Below are positions 27,432 to 36,490 of a DNA stretch of 39,091 bases, in pieces. The DNA is taken from the IMG/VR virus record IMGVR_UViG_3300042867_000366, positions 1 to 39,091 of that record; one strand, given 5' to 3'. The translations under genes and the position numbers were made by a program. Below the pieces are notes generated by a model, which was not told the origin of the DNA, did not search any database, and saw only the letters and a program-made list of their open reading frames with translations. Source of the DNA: a virus. Position 1 is the first letter of the stretch. Every line of letters begins with the position of its first letter.

Positions 27432-29657
27432 CTATCGTATTAAGTTCGTTAAAGTTGTGTTTGGTGCTGCTAACAATTTGAACTGTGTTGTACCTCTTAT
27501 TACTGGTTTACTTTTCGCTGATATTATGAACCCTGCATATTGATTATCCAAGTATGTAAAAGTAATATAATTATACGGATTATCTTCAATTAAATTGTAC
27601 AAATTTATGACTTCCTTTGTTTCAAATTCAAAGATTACAGGTTGGAATAACAAATCCTCATCAGGGCATAAATCACTAATTAGAACCGCACCGCCTTCAT
27701 TGAAGTCTAATGCTCCATTTGTATAGGTAATCATCTTCAAGTTACCAACATTATTCATTCCGCTTAATTGGAAGTTAAGTGAATTTGCATCATTAAGTTT
27801 CAGCAATGAACGGAAGTAAGCACCATTTCTAAATAGAGAACGCTGAGGTGAGAAAAGTATGTTGTATGCAGTTTCAGGTGAAGATATATTTTGTATCTCC
27901 CAAGTACCTGCAACTATTGGTGTGCGATATAAAAGGTAGTAAGGTGTTGAAACTATTGCTCCTGTTGTTTGGTTTAGTAAATTAAAGTTACCGCTACTAT
28001 CTTCGTTTTTATGAATGGCAAATACATCATTATCACTTGAAGAATCTGATAAAGTTTTTCCTTCAAGATTAACTCTTACAAGTTCAATACCATACATATC
28101 ACAACGAATAGGACTAATGTAATCAGCAGTTTTATTTATTCTTACTAATGGACTAAGACGTACAGTTTCAGTATTAAACTCATCTTTGCCATTTGTTATT
28201 TCAGTATCGTTTGCACCACGTTGGTCGTATGATTGTTTTTTATCTCCAATTTTTAAGTTTACAAATGCTTCAGATGTAAATGGAGTTATTTTAAGATTAT
28301 TTACACTTCCAATATTACCATATCCTGCACCTTGAGAATTTATAAACACATTTGATTTATCTTGTAAGTGGCAAATGTTTGTAGTCTTATCATAATAAAA
28401 TGCTACTCCAAACTTTATGTTCAAGAATTTAAACAAATCTGAAAACGATATTTTTAATTTACTACCACCTAAATTTCTAATACCATCACCTGATGTAATT
28501 ACTATTTGATTTGGGAATTGAGATTCAATAGTATGGTCAATAAAAGCAGGAGTTTGGTCAGGTTGACCTAAACTATTTTCTCCTATTTTATTAATAAGAT
28601 ATTCCATTACATCAATTGCTCTTAAAGTTGGTATATAAGTAGGTTCATATTTATTTACAAAATATGCTGATAATTCAAGTGCGTTAATTTCGGCTATATA
28701 ATCATTTGATGTTAGAACTCCACCACTTGTTTTTTGCATTCTAAAAAGTAATGCAAGACCATATCCAGTAGGGACTGTAATAGTTTGTGAATTTACTCCT
28801 GAATAAATATGAGATACATTACCTCCGTGAACAAATGAACTATTTAATACATAATAATAAGATGAAAAAGTACTACCCATAGGGTATAATCCATATAGCA
28901 TTTGTGCTTGAGCATTTGGAGTACCTGCATTAGTGCTTACTGTTATATTAAAATTACATTCAAGTGTAACATCTATACTATTTCCGCTTGTATTTTCTAA
29001 AAATGTCAATAATCCGCCAGTTGGAAGTACTTGTTGTGTATAAGGATGTAATGCAACATTTGTTCCTTCATCAAAATAATAATTTAAATCAGGATAAAAG
29101 TTAAAATTTTGCCCAACAGACCCAATCCAATATATTTTAGATTGTAAAGCTATGCCATCATTAAACACATACTTCACATCAGGATTACCATCAATAGAAA
29201 ACTCGTAAGGTGTATCTTCTCTTGCCTTTAACTTTGCAGGGAAACCACTTTCCATTATTGGTACAACAACATAATCAAACTCATCAGTAGCTTTAGACAA
29301 ATCCAAATCTCCAATAAAAAATGTTTCGTAATCGAATACCGCAGTATCACTATTAAACTTTTCTACAAGCAACTCGCACTTAGCTTCGATGCCATAAGTA
29401 TATTGTAAGTAACGAAGTATCAATGCGCCATCTTTGTGAAACTTTAAAGGTGTTGCGTATGATGTAAACATTCCGTAGTAAGTAAAACCACGTTCCCAAC
29501 CAACTTCATATTCTTGCCATCCTTCAGGCGCACGAGCAAGTTCAGTTTTATTTAATATAGTATCTACTGTATTCCCTGTTACATAATAGTATTCGTATGC
29601 TAATGCAGATAGATTATAGTACCTTAGATAATGTTTATATGGTTTAGGTTGCGCCAT
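27432..29657 (-). CDS. Distal tail (Dit/Tal-like) protein
   Basis: 741 aa, directly following the tape measure, the usual place of the distal tail and tail-associated hub. N-terminal 160 residues are beta rich (FHKDGALILRYLQYTYGIEAKCEL..FFIGDLDLSKATD). The centre has loops and IRNLGGSKLKISFSDLFKFLNIKFGVAFYYD, and the C terminus resembles a hub domain. No peptidase motif was recognised. Function inferred from order and size. Confidence 0.7.
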   Translation of the reverse strand: MAQPKPYKHYLRYYNLSALAYEYYYVTGNTVDTILNKTELARAPEGWQEYEVGWERGFTYYGMFTSYATPLKFHKDGALILRYLQYTYGIEAKCELLVEKFNSDTAVFDYETFFIGDLDLSKATDEFDYVVVPIMESGFPAKLKAREDTPYEFSIDGNPDVKYVFNDGIALQSKIYWIGSVGQNFNFYPDLNYYFDEGTNVALHPYTQQVLPTGGLLTFLENTSGNSIDVTLECNFNITVSTNAGTPNAQAQMLYGLYPMGSTFSSYYYVLNSSFVHGGNVSHIYSGVNSQTITVPTGYGLALLFRMQKTSGGVLTSNDYIAEINALELSAYFVNKYEPTYIPTLRAIDVMEYLINKIGENSLGQPDQTPAFIDHTIESQFPNQIVITSGDGIRNLGGSKLKISFSDLFKFLNIKFGVAFYYDKTTNICHLQDKSNVFINSQGAGYGNIGSVNNLKITPFTSEAFVNLKIGDKKQSYDQRGANDTEITNGKDEFNTETVRLSPLVRINKTADYISPIRCDMYGIELVRVNLEGKTLSDSSSDNDVFAIHKNEDSSGNFNLLNQTTGAIVSTPYYLLYRTPIVAGTWEIQNISSPETAYNILFSPQRSLFRNGAYFRSLLKLNDANSLNFQLSGMNNVGNLKMITYTNGALDFNEGGAVLISDLCPDEDLLFQPVIFEFETKEVINLYNLIEDNPYNYITFTYLDNQYAGFIISAKSKPVIRGTTQFKLLAAPNTTLTNLIR

Positions 29658-32212
29658 TATCTTATGTTTGCTTGTTTATATGATTCAAATGCACCCAATC
29701 CGTTATATGTTGCAGTTAGGTTCTTAGACTTCATTGTGAGATGGAGAGCCTTAATCTCTTCAGTATTCTTTTCAAACTCATATATCAATGCCATTTGTAA
29801 CTTATCAGTAGTAACAGTTCCTTGTCTTGCAAGTGCTACATACGCTGAGTTCTTTATCAATTCGTTATGAGGAATTACATCCGCACCTTGTGGGATGTAT
29901 GCAAGACTTGGAGTTGATGGTGTAAGTGTTACTTTACCATCAGTAGTTACGATTGCCTCTTGTCCTATCTCACCCACGATAGCGTGTTCTGCTTTACCAC
30001 CTTTACGACCTTTTGCGTATTGTGGAAGGGGTGTTGCAATAACTCTAGCTATTTGCGCTGCACCTATTAACCCTGCCGCAACTGCATTAGCAATCCTTAA
30101 ATAAGGAGTTTCAATAGTTTTATCTCCTAATGCTTTAAGAACTGCAAGTGCCGTACTAGCTACTGCTTGGTTTATATCTAAAGCCTTTTGTAATTTTGCT
30201 TGTTTTCTTAATGCGGTAACCCTTTCTCTATCAATTTGTTTTTGTTTAGCTTCGGTTTCCGCAGCTAATTTAGCTTTCATTTTTTCTTTTTTCTCATTAG
30301 AAAAACCTGAACTTTCAATAAATTTTAATTCGTTATCATAGTAAGATTTTAATGCCTTATCTTGTGCATCAAATTGCTGCATTTGCTTTGCAAATATTGC
30401 ATCTGATATTGAATTTGCAATATCAAATGTAGAATTTGCCATTGACTGAAAAGCATCTATAAAAGCCTTTCGATCAGCTTCTCTTTGTTCCTTGTCTTTT
30501 TCTTGTCTATCTTGTTGTTTTTTCCAAGCATCTTCACCTGCTTTGTCTATATCATCACAAGCCTTTTCTTCATCTTTTACTCTTTCGCTATTATTTTTAA
30601 TTTTAAGTTTTAATGCTCTATTATGTTGGTCAATATCATTTTTAATCTGCTTATTTATTTCAGCAGTTTGTTTTTCAACTATTGACTGAGTATCTTTAAG
30701 TATTTGTTCTTTTAATTGTTTGCTTGAGTGTTCTTCATCTTTGTTTAAATTTTTAACTGCTTTTAATTTTTCAGTAGCGTATTTTTTATAAATTTCTAAG
30801 ATGTCTTGCCTTAATTCATTTTCAGTTTTATATGCTTCACTAGCTGCAACTTTTGCAACAGCTATATCATCATCCATTTGCTTTTTAAGGTCATCAATAC
30901 GATTAACTGGTTTAGTAGCGGTTGGTTTTTTATCTTTGCCACCTTTAGATATATCGCTACCATCTATTTTTAGTCCACCAGCGTTAGCTGCTGCATCATA
31001 TTTACCTATTGCATTGGCTGCTTTATTCATTGAATTTTCTAATTCATTATTTCGATTTGTTAATTTCTCAATTTCAGATGACATTGAAGAAATTGCATTA
31101 GTTGATTTATTTGCTCTTTCAACAATCAAATTATAATAATTATCATTTCTATTTATAGTTTTAGTTTGTTCTAAAAATATTTTTTGATTTTCTTTTTCAA
31201 GTATTAACTTAGCCTTTAATTCATCAATATTTTTTTCATTAGAATATTTTTCAGATGCATTTTTATCAATATCTGATTGTGCTGCCCTTGCCATTGATAC
31301 TGCTATTAAAGCCTTCCCAATTAATTTAATTGCTTCTGACGCTTTACCTGCTGCAATTTCTTCTGCTGAATAATTTTTTAATGCTGTTGGATAAAGTTCT
31401 TGCAATTCTTTTGCCGCCCTAATGTGTTGTTCTTTACTTAAATTATGGTCATTTAATTGCCTTGTAAGTGTTTCAAATTTACCTGTTTGTTTGCCAATAT
31501 CTTCGCTTAATTCTTTAGCAGCTTTTTTCGCCTCTGCATTACCATTTACAATTTTATTATAAAACTCTTCTATTTGAGGAAATAATTTAGTTATAGCCTC
31601 ACCTGCCAAATTAAATATACCTGCAATACCAAGACCAGGCAATATGTAAGCTAACTGTCTAATACCACCCCATACCTTAGATATTGCTGAACCATAGTTA
31701 CCTACGTTACGTTGCATATTACCAAGTCCTGCATCTAAATCTTTCAATGACTTATTCGCCATTGCAATATCGGCTTGTAATCCCTTACCGATTGCCCCAC
31801 TACGCATCTCAGCACTCAATGATTTGTACTTCGCAATGAGCAATGACATATTTGCTTGTAGTTCATTGTAACTACCTTTGGAGGCATTCGCTGATTGTGC
31901 GTCTAACCTATTAGCAGCCGTTTGTTGCTTAGTTAGTTGTTGTAGTTGTATGTACTCCTTACCTGCATCTTCATTAGCCTTAATCAAGGCTTTAAGTGCC
32001 TTCTCTTGCTCATTGATAGCGGTTGTATTACTCTTTAGTCCACCACTACCACCACTACCTGCTTTATTCAAAGCATCATTCATTAAGTTAACCGCAGTAA
32101 CTGATTCCTTGAAGGTAGTTAATAACGTACCCATTTTAGCGGTAGCGTCATCAATCTGCTTAATCGCTTCCTGCCCAATTATTTCATCTATACTGCCGTT
32201 AGCGTTTGCCAT
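29657..32212 (-). CDS. Tape measure protein
   Basis: 851 aa. N-terminal coiled coils (AINEQEKALKALIKANEDA; LQQLTKQQTAAN), a hydrophobic stretch around residue 185 (LAYILPGLGIAGIFNLAGEAI), a long Lys/Glu coiled coil (about 430-670) and a C-terminal part with VAAGLIGAAQIARVIATP then the conserved GEIGQEAIV segment before a TPSTP linker. This is the standard layout; the protein sets tail length and may enter the host membrane. An internal promoter-like TTG-N19-TATATTTGC lies 56 nt upstream. The long module argues for a non-contractile tail of moderate length. Confidence 0.88.
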   Translation of the reverse strand: MANANGSIDEIIGQEAIKQIDDATAKMGTLLTTFKESVTAVNLMNDALNKAGSGGSGGLKSNTTAINEQEKALKALIKANEDAGKEYIQLQQLTKQQTAANRLDAQSANASKGSYNELQANMSLLIAKYKSLSAEMRSGAIGKGLQADIAMANKSLKDLDAGLGNMQRNVGNYGSAISKVWGGIRQLAYILPGLGIAGIFNLAGEAITKLFPQIEEFYNKIVNGNAEAKKAAKELSEDIGKQTGKFETLTRQLNDHNLSKEQHIRAAKELQELYPTALKNYSAEEIAAGKASEAIKLIGKALIAVSMARAAQSDIDKNASEKYSNEKNIDELKAKLILEKENQKIFLEQTKTINRNDNYYNLIVERANKSTNAISSMSSEIEKLTNRNNELENSMNKAANAIGKYDAAANAGGLKIDGSDISKGGKDKKPTATKPVNRIDDLKKQMDDDIAVAKVAASEAYKTENELRQDILEIYKKYATEKLKAVKNLNKDEEHSSKQLKEQILKDTQSIVEKQTAEINKQIKNDIDQHNRALKLKIKNNSERVKDEEKACDDIDKAGEDAWKKQQDRQEKDKEQREADRKAFIDAFQSMANSTFDIANSISDAIFAKQMQQFDAQDKALKSYYDNELKFIESSGFSNEKKEKMKAKLAAETEAKQKQIDRERVTALRKQAKLQKALDINQAVASTALAVLKALGDKTIETPYLRIANAVAAGLIGAAQIARVIATPLPQYAKGRKGGKAEHAIVGEIGQEAIVTTDGKVTLTPSTPSLAYIPQGADVIPHNELIKNSAYVALARQGTVTTDKLQMALIYEFEKNTEEIKALHLTMKSKNLTATYNGLGAFESYKQANIR

Positions 32213-32354
32213 CTTCTTCTAATTGGTTAAAATAGTCCGTTAAAAAGTCTTCATCTTCCTTCCTTTGCAAATATATGTCAAGCATCTTATTATACAACCA
32301 AGAGGTTGCAAATGTGAAAATAATACCACCTATAAAACAAACTGCGTACATCAT
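32199..32354 (-). CDS. Small membrane protein overlapping the tape measure start (51 aa)
   Basis: MMYAVCFIGGIIFTFATSW forms one N-terminal hydrophobic helix; the rest is charged and helical (MLDIYLQRKEDEDFLTDYFNQLEEDGKR). Its ATG overlaps the upstream stop (ATGA) and its end overlaps the tape measure start by 14 nt, typical of coupled real genes. The tail-chaperone position may suggest a tail-assembly helper, but the membrane helix argues otherwise. Confidence 0.65.
   Translation of the reverse strand: MMYAVCFIGGIIFTFATSWLYNKMLDIYLQRKEDEDFLTDYFNQLEEDGKR
32268..32297 (-). promoter_or_regulatory. Promoter-like sequence before the tape measure gene
   Basis: Minus strand TTG, 19 nt, TATATTTGC: both elements and spacing fit Bacteroidota consensus. 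It lies inside the 51-aa ORF, 56 nt from the tape measure start; the rest of the late operon shows no such site nearby, so an internal promoter is possible. Confidence 0.45.
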
Positions 32355-32971
32355 ATATTTTGCTTATTTAATTGTTCTGCGTATTGCTTGTATTTGACTA
32401 CATAAGCACAATACATTCGTAAAGATATATCATCCGTTACGGACATCTTGAATGCCGTTGAAATCTCAACCAACATTGAGTAAAAATAATCTCTTGTGTA
32501 ACTTCCTTTAGTCTTTGGTAATGCGTTTTGCAAAACTTGTAAGTCCACCGATTCTAACTTCAAGTGCGGTTCAATCTGCATTATCAACTTCTCTATGTTC
32601 TCATCAGAAAACTCCAATGCTTGTGTAGGATACTCAAAGGACATAAGCAAGTCAAACATATCCTTGCTCCTTGTCATTAGTAACATCTCAATAGTCTTAG
32701 CGGTAACGATAACCCTTGAACGTAGAGTTACTATCTCCTTGTTCTGATCCATTGATTGTTCTAACTGCTTACCGCCAATAGATTCGCAAAACTCAATGTA
32801 AATATCTTCAAAGTTATCAATATCTTCGGTATTGCCATCTACGATTGCATCAATGAATACTCGTAGTGGCATATCAATAGAGTTATAGAGGCGTGTAATA
32901 TTCAACGGCTTTATAACCTCGCTTTTGCGCTGTTTCCAAATCCGTTGTATAATACTTTTTATCTTCCTCAT
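32351..32971 (-). CDS. Tail assembly chaperone-position protein
   Basis: 206 aa, helical, between tail tube and tape measure genes, the place of tail assembly chaperones. The conserved-looking part starts at NITRLYNSIDMPLRVFIDAIVDGN; the first 24 codons overlap the upstream 68-aa gene by 89 nt, so the true start may be later (for example Met34 at 32872). No -1 frameshift site was recognised. The remainder has a long helix (VTLRSRVIVTAKTIEMLLMTRSKDMFDLL). Function by context. Confidence 0.6.
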   Translation of the reverse strand: MRKIKSIIQRIWKQRKSEVIKPLNITRLYNSIDMPLRVFIDAIVDGNTEDIDNFEDIYIEFCESIGGKQLEQSMDQNKEIVTLRSRVIVTAKTIEMLLMTRSKDMFDLLMSFEYPTQALEFSDENIEKLIMQIEPHLKLESVDLQVLQNALPKTKGSYTRDYFYSMLVEISTAFKMSVTDDISLRMYCAYVVKYKQYAEQLNKQNI

Positions 32972-33089
32972 CGAAATATACTACTATTGTTTTGTTTTCA
33001 TTTATTGCTCGTTGTTTAGCCAATTTACCATACGTTGGTAATTTAGCCTTCTCTCTCTCACACGGCAAACATATCTTATCTTTAGCCAT
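32883..33089 (-). CDS. Small CxxC protein (68 aa)
   Basis: MAKDKICLPCEREKAKLPTYGKLAKQRAINENKTIVVYFDEEDKKYYTT..., with one CxxC near the start and a beta-type end. It overlaps the preceding gene by 8 nt and the next by 89 nt. It might be a small adaptor in tail assembly; unknown. Confidence 0.55.
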   Translation of the reverse strand: MAKDKICLPCEREKAKLPTYGKLAKQRAINENKTIVVYFDEEDKKYYTTDLETAQKRGYKAVEYYTPL

Positions 33090-33516
33090 TTACTTGCCGT
33101 CTTACTCTTTTCATAAAGGCATCAAAGAATACACCATTTCTATACTCATCCAAGTTCTCCTTGTTCAATCCGAATGCGTTAGGATACCAACCAAGTAACT
33201 TTGCCGTCTTGCCATCCGTACTCTTGATGACGTAGTTCTTAGCCGATATATCCATAAACATTCCTGCTTGAAAAGAACCAGTTAGGTACAAGTCAACATT
33301 ACCATCTGCTCGTGGATTCATCTTAAACTTCTTATCTGCGTACCAAGGTAATGCGTATTCGCCCATTGCTTGTCCATCATTACCTTCACCACTTAACATC
33401 TGCTCCTTATTGTAATCCAAGAACTCTTTTTGAGTATCTCTCATAGAATCCATACCACATATATCAAGGTCTTTTTGCAACCCTTTAAATCGTTGGTATT
33501 TCTCTTGAATTGTCAT
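33082..33516 (-). CDS. Neck or tail-associated structural protein (144 aa)
   Basis: The start at ATG 33516 (MTIQEKYQRF) is preferred over the one 7 codons earlier (33537), which lies in the loop of a 10-bp hairpin. The N-terminal half is helical (LQKDLDICGMDSMRDTQKEFLDYNKEQM), then GEYALPWYADKKFKMNPRADGNVDLYLTGSFQAGMFMDI and a basic end (FMKRVRRQVNG). This resembles head-tail completion proteins with a FYLTGSF-type segment. Its place after the tail tube is a little unusual. Confidence 0.6.
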   Translation of the reverse strand: MTIQEKYQRFKGLQKDLDICGMDSMRDTQKEFLDYNKEQMLSGEGNDGQAMGEYALPWYADKKFKMNPRADGNVDLYLTGSFQAGMFMDISAKNYVIKSTDGKTAKLLGWYPNAFGLNKENLDEYRNGVFFDAFMKRVRRQVNG

Positions 33517-33524
33517 AAGGTAAT

Positions 33525-33550
33525 GGAGGGTACGCATTACCGCACCCTCC
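33525..33550 (-). terminator. Hairpin between the 58-aa ORF and the 144-aa gene
   Basis: GGAGGGTGCG, 6-nt loop, then a matching arm ending ACCCTCC (10 pairs with one G-T). No T run follows, so RNA processing or translational control is as likely as termination. It isolates the 5' end of the 33516 gene and hides an upstream ATG in its loop. Confidence 0.55.
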
Positions 33551-33557
33551 GTATTTG

Positions 33558-33734
33558 TTATTTGTTTTTACCTTTAGGTTTCTCTGCGTTAACCAATTCA
33601 TATACCAATTTCAAATGCTCATCTGAATGGTCGCTTGTAGAATGCCAAGCTATAAAATCGGAAATCGAAGTGAACGATGAAACGTGGTCAACTGACCAAT
33701 TCGTATTATCTACTTTAATTGATTCGTTATTCAT
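33558..33734 (-). CDS. Small protein (58 aa) after the tail tube gene
   Basis: MNNESIKVDNTNWSVDHVSSFTS..., ending ELVNAEKPKGKNK. The helical middle (ISDFIAWHSTSDHSDEHLKLVYELV) is plausible. It begins one base from the tail tube stop and a hairpin follows it. Unknown, perhaps an assembly factor. Confidence 0.6.
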   Translation of the reverse strand: MNNESIKVDNTNWSVDHVSSFTSISDFIAWHSTSDHSDEHLKLVYELVNAEKPKGKNK

Positions 33735-33735
33735 A

Positions 33736-34734
33736 TTATATAGTTGTTGCTACTAATGTTGCGTTACCAAATCCTGAAATTGTAGGTGAAGCTGCAATCA
33801 ATCCTGCGATTGAAGGACTTGTGATTGTGTACTCAGTACCTGCACTACCTGATGATGCACCAAGAGTTAATGTAACTACATTGGCTGCGTATGCACCTGC
33901 TGATGGTGTTGTTAAAGCTACTCCAGTTGCGTTATTGGTAACAGTAAACTGAGCAAACAAAGTAGCTAAAGTAGCACCATAAATAGGACCTAAATCAACC
34001 GCACCACCATCGGTAGTAAAGCGAAGTTTCAGGACTGTTGTACCACCTGTAAAGTTAGCCGATACAGGAGCAAGTGACATCTCCAAGTTACGCAAACCTA
34101 CGATGTTATTAACCTTTTGTGAAGTAGGTAATACATAGTAAGCCATTGATTGCATCAACTCGTTAGCATCAGAGAATATCAATCCAATCTTGTGTGTTGT
34201 AACACCATCGGCAGATAACTTAGGTAGAGGGCAGATAATCAAGTCAAGGCTAAGACCTTGAAGTACGTTACCAAGAGCATTAGCATCAGGTGTAGTTCCG
34301 ATTACCGCATTCGCAGTCTTATCGAATAACAATACATCGTATGAATCTTGATGTCCTTCAAAAGTAGTAAGCATAACATCGTAGTTCATACCACCATTCT
34401 TATACTCCCACTCAAAGTAAAACTTACCTTTCTTACCAAGAATCATTGAGCCATATCCTGTTGAAGTAGTAGTCGTTTCCGTACTCTTATCTTCAATGTT
34501 TATGAACTTACCGATTGGGTAACCTCTTCCTGATTCGGTAGGATATTGCGCTGAACCTACTACCGATGAACCATTCAAGACTGAGAATAAAGTCTGAACG
34601 TGCGTTTGTGTGAACTTAGTCCCTTTTGGGATAAGCATAAATTTTTCAATAGTTCCAAAGTCGAAGGAACATTGAGGAATCCCTGTATTGCTATTCGCAG
34701 TATTACAAGCGATTATGTTTGTGTATGTTGGCAT
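33736..34734 (-). CDS. Major tail tube protein with Ig-like C-terminal domain
   Basis: 332 aa. The N-terminal about 230 residues are beta rich with a tube-like order (FDFGTIEKFMLIPKGTKFTQTHVQ..., FINIEDKSTET, KGKFYFEWEYKNGGMNYDVMLTTFEGHQDSYDVLLFD). The last about 90 residues (GATLATLFAQFTVTNNATGVALTTPSAGAYAANVVTLTLGASSGSAGTEYTI) look like a surface Ig/bacterial-type decoration, as in lambda gpV. Placed before the chaperone-position gene and tape measure. Function inferred. Confidence 0.72.
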   Translation of the reverse strand: MPTYTNIIACNTANSNTGIPQCSFDFGTIEKFMLIPKGTKFTQTHVQTLFSVLNGSSVVGSAQYPTESGRGYPIGKFINIEDKSTETTTTSTGYGSMILGKKGKFYFEWEYKNGGMNYDVMLTTFEGHQDSYDVLLFDKTANAVIGTTPDANALGNVLQGLSLDLIICPLPKLSADGVTTHKIGLIFSDANELMQSMAYYVLPTSQKVNNIVGLRNLEMSLAPVSANFTGGTTVLKLRFTTDGGAVDLGPIYGATLATLFAQFTVTNNATGVALTTPSAGAYAANVVTLTLGASSGSAGTEYTITSPSIAGLIAASPTISGFGNATLVATTI

Positions 34735-34739
34735 AATTT

Positions 34740-35930
34740 TTAATTTGTTTTATAAAATGATTGTGAATTTAAATATTGATCGTCAACCAAAACGGTATAA
34801 GTTATATCCGTAGGAGATAATGGTTTTTCTTGATTAATTGTTGTTGTTATTTGCGTTGTGTCTAATACATAAGGTGCAAAGAATTGTTGGTATTGTACGT
34901 TACCGCCATTTGATGTCAATTCAATTTGTTGTATGTTTTTATCAGAATAAATAAATTTATGAGTAACATCAAATGGGTAATCGCTATAATCTACTCCTGA
35001 TACAATAAAGTTATTTAAATAATGCTTAACAAATGTGGTGCATTTAACGGCATTGCCACTTTTAACGTAGAATCCGAAATATAATGTACTTCTTGTTGTA
35101 CCATCATCTGAAAGAACGTATCCATAGTAATTTCCATCTTCTAAACTTACAGTTTGAAACAAGACAGCCGACCCACCCTCTTCTATCTTTTTGTTACCCA
35201 TATCTGCTTGAGATGAAATAGGATAATACAAGTAATAACTTGGAGTAGGAACTACACCATTGATGTATTGTGCATTATTTAGAGTTACACCTATTGTAAA
35301 GTTAGTAACCGAAATACTTAACTCCGCTACGTTATTCAAGTATGTCAACTGAACTGGAGGCCCATAGTTAAACCCAACACAACGTGATGGCACAACCCCT
35401 AACTTCAATCCGCTTATGATAATACCATCAACGCAATCAGGAAGTAAGTACTTAGTATTACCTTGTGTTCCATCAACTCCCAAGTGCATATTATCAGTCT
35501 TGGTATGCTCAATGGATATACCATAACCTAAGAAGTAAGGCGATTCAGCAAGTACCGACATCAACTCAGCATAGATAGGATATAATATTGGTGTGTAATT
35601 ATCTACTTCTCTGTCCTCACTCTCTTTCGTGGGTGTAGATGGAGTTACAATCACCAATGTCAATGATACTTCAACAAGATCGGTGTTAGCTTTATACTTC
35701 TCATCAAAGTTGCGTAATAATGCAACAAGAGGATACTTTGCTTCATCAAATGTTGCAACCTGAGATTCCTTACTTAGCCTTTCCATTAACTTAATCCAAG
35801 TCTCGCATTTAAACGATACTCTTGGAATGTCAAGTGATGCTTCATCTATTAAGTTAGTTTCTACCTCGCTAACAATCGCCTTCATAATTGAAGGTATAGA
35901 TATAGGAAGTGAAGTATAGGTTGCTCCCAT
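34740..35930 (-). CDS. Tail terminator/completion-like protein with C-terminal extension
   Basis: 396 aa. The first about 170 residues (ISIPSIMKAIVSEVETNLI..., FDEKYKANTDLVEVSLTLVIVTPS..., YPIYAELMSVLAESPYFLGYGISIEHTKTDN) have the alpha/beta pattern of tail terminator proteins. The remainder is beta rich with extended loops (TYLNNVAELSISVTNFTIGVTLNN) and lacks a known fold; it may be a decoration or neck whisker. Unusually long for a terminator. It precedes the tail tube gene, as expected. Confidence 0.6.
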   Translation of the reverse strand: MGATYTSLPISIPSIMKAIVSEVETNLIDEASLDIPRVSFKCETWIKLMERLSKESQVATFDEAKYPLVALLRNFDEKYKANTDLVEVSLTLVIVTPSTPTKESEDREVDNYTPILYPIYAELMSVLAESPYFLGYGISIEHTKTDNMHLGVDGTQGNTKYLLPDCVDGIIISGLKLGVVPSRCVGFNYGPPVQLTYLNNVAELSISVTNFTIGVTLNNAQYINGVVPTPSYYLYYPISSQADMGNKKIEEGGSAVLFQTVSLEDGNYYGYVLSDDGTTRSTLYFGFYVKSGNAVKCTTFVKHYLNNFIVSGVDYSDYPFDVTHKFIYSDKNIQQIELTSNGGNVQYQQFFAPYVLDTTQITTTINQEKPLSPTDITYTVLVDDQYLNSQSFYKTN

Positions 35931-36490
35931 TAGATGCCGAATGTATTAATCTTTCTATATAAGTTTACGAACTCTTGAGACCTTGCGTAATAATCGTTGC
36001 CTATCCAAGATGGATATATGTCTTGATTAGCGTATAAGAATCCGTATAGCTTGATATTAAAATCAACCATCTCATTCCAAGCACTACACATTGGAATCTC
36101 AGGAGAGACACGAGTAGCGTTTTCCGCTACCGTGTTCACCTGACCAATTCCTGTTGTTTGTTGTGCGTTGTTTTTCAACAACTGATAATAAATATAATTC
36201 GCTATGGGATTTGTACCAACCGATGCAAAACCATACCATTTCTCCGTGCGACCAGTCCAAACATCAGTATAGGTAACCCCATCTCTGATATTCTTGTAAA
36301 TAGTCGTATTAGTTAATAAACCATTCTCAAATAAATCATATAACTCGTAACCAAGTATATATTGCAAATACTCAGGCTCATATTTATTAATGAACGCAGT
36401 AGCTTTTGCACCTTCTACGGTAGCTTGTGAAGTTACATTAGGTAAATAAATATTACCTGCGAAATGATTTAATTGAGTTATTTGGCTCAT
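35930..36490 (-). CDS. Head-tail connector (head completion) protein
   Basis: 186 aa. Helical with a conserved-looking GYELYDLFENGLL...YKNIRDG and FVNLYRKINTFG ending, and a segment PIANYIYYQLLKNNAQQTTGIGQVNTV. This matches a family of connector proteins (DUF6712-like) found next to the capsid gene in Bacteroidota phages. Linked to neighbours by one shared base each. Role: attaches portal and tail. Confidence 0.68.
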   Translation of the reverse strand: MSQITQLNHFAGNIYLPNVTSQATVEGAKATAFINKYEPEYLQYILGYELYDLFENGLLTNTTIYKNIRDGVTYTDVWTGRTEKWYGFASVGTNPIANYIYYQLLKNNAQQTTGIGQVNTVAENATRVSPEIPMCSAWNEMVDFNIKLYGFLYANQDIYPSWIGNDYYARSQEFVNLYRKINTFGI

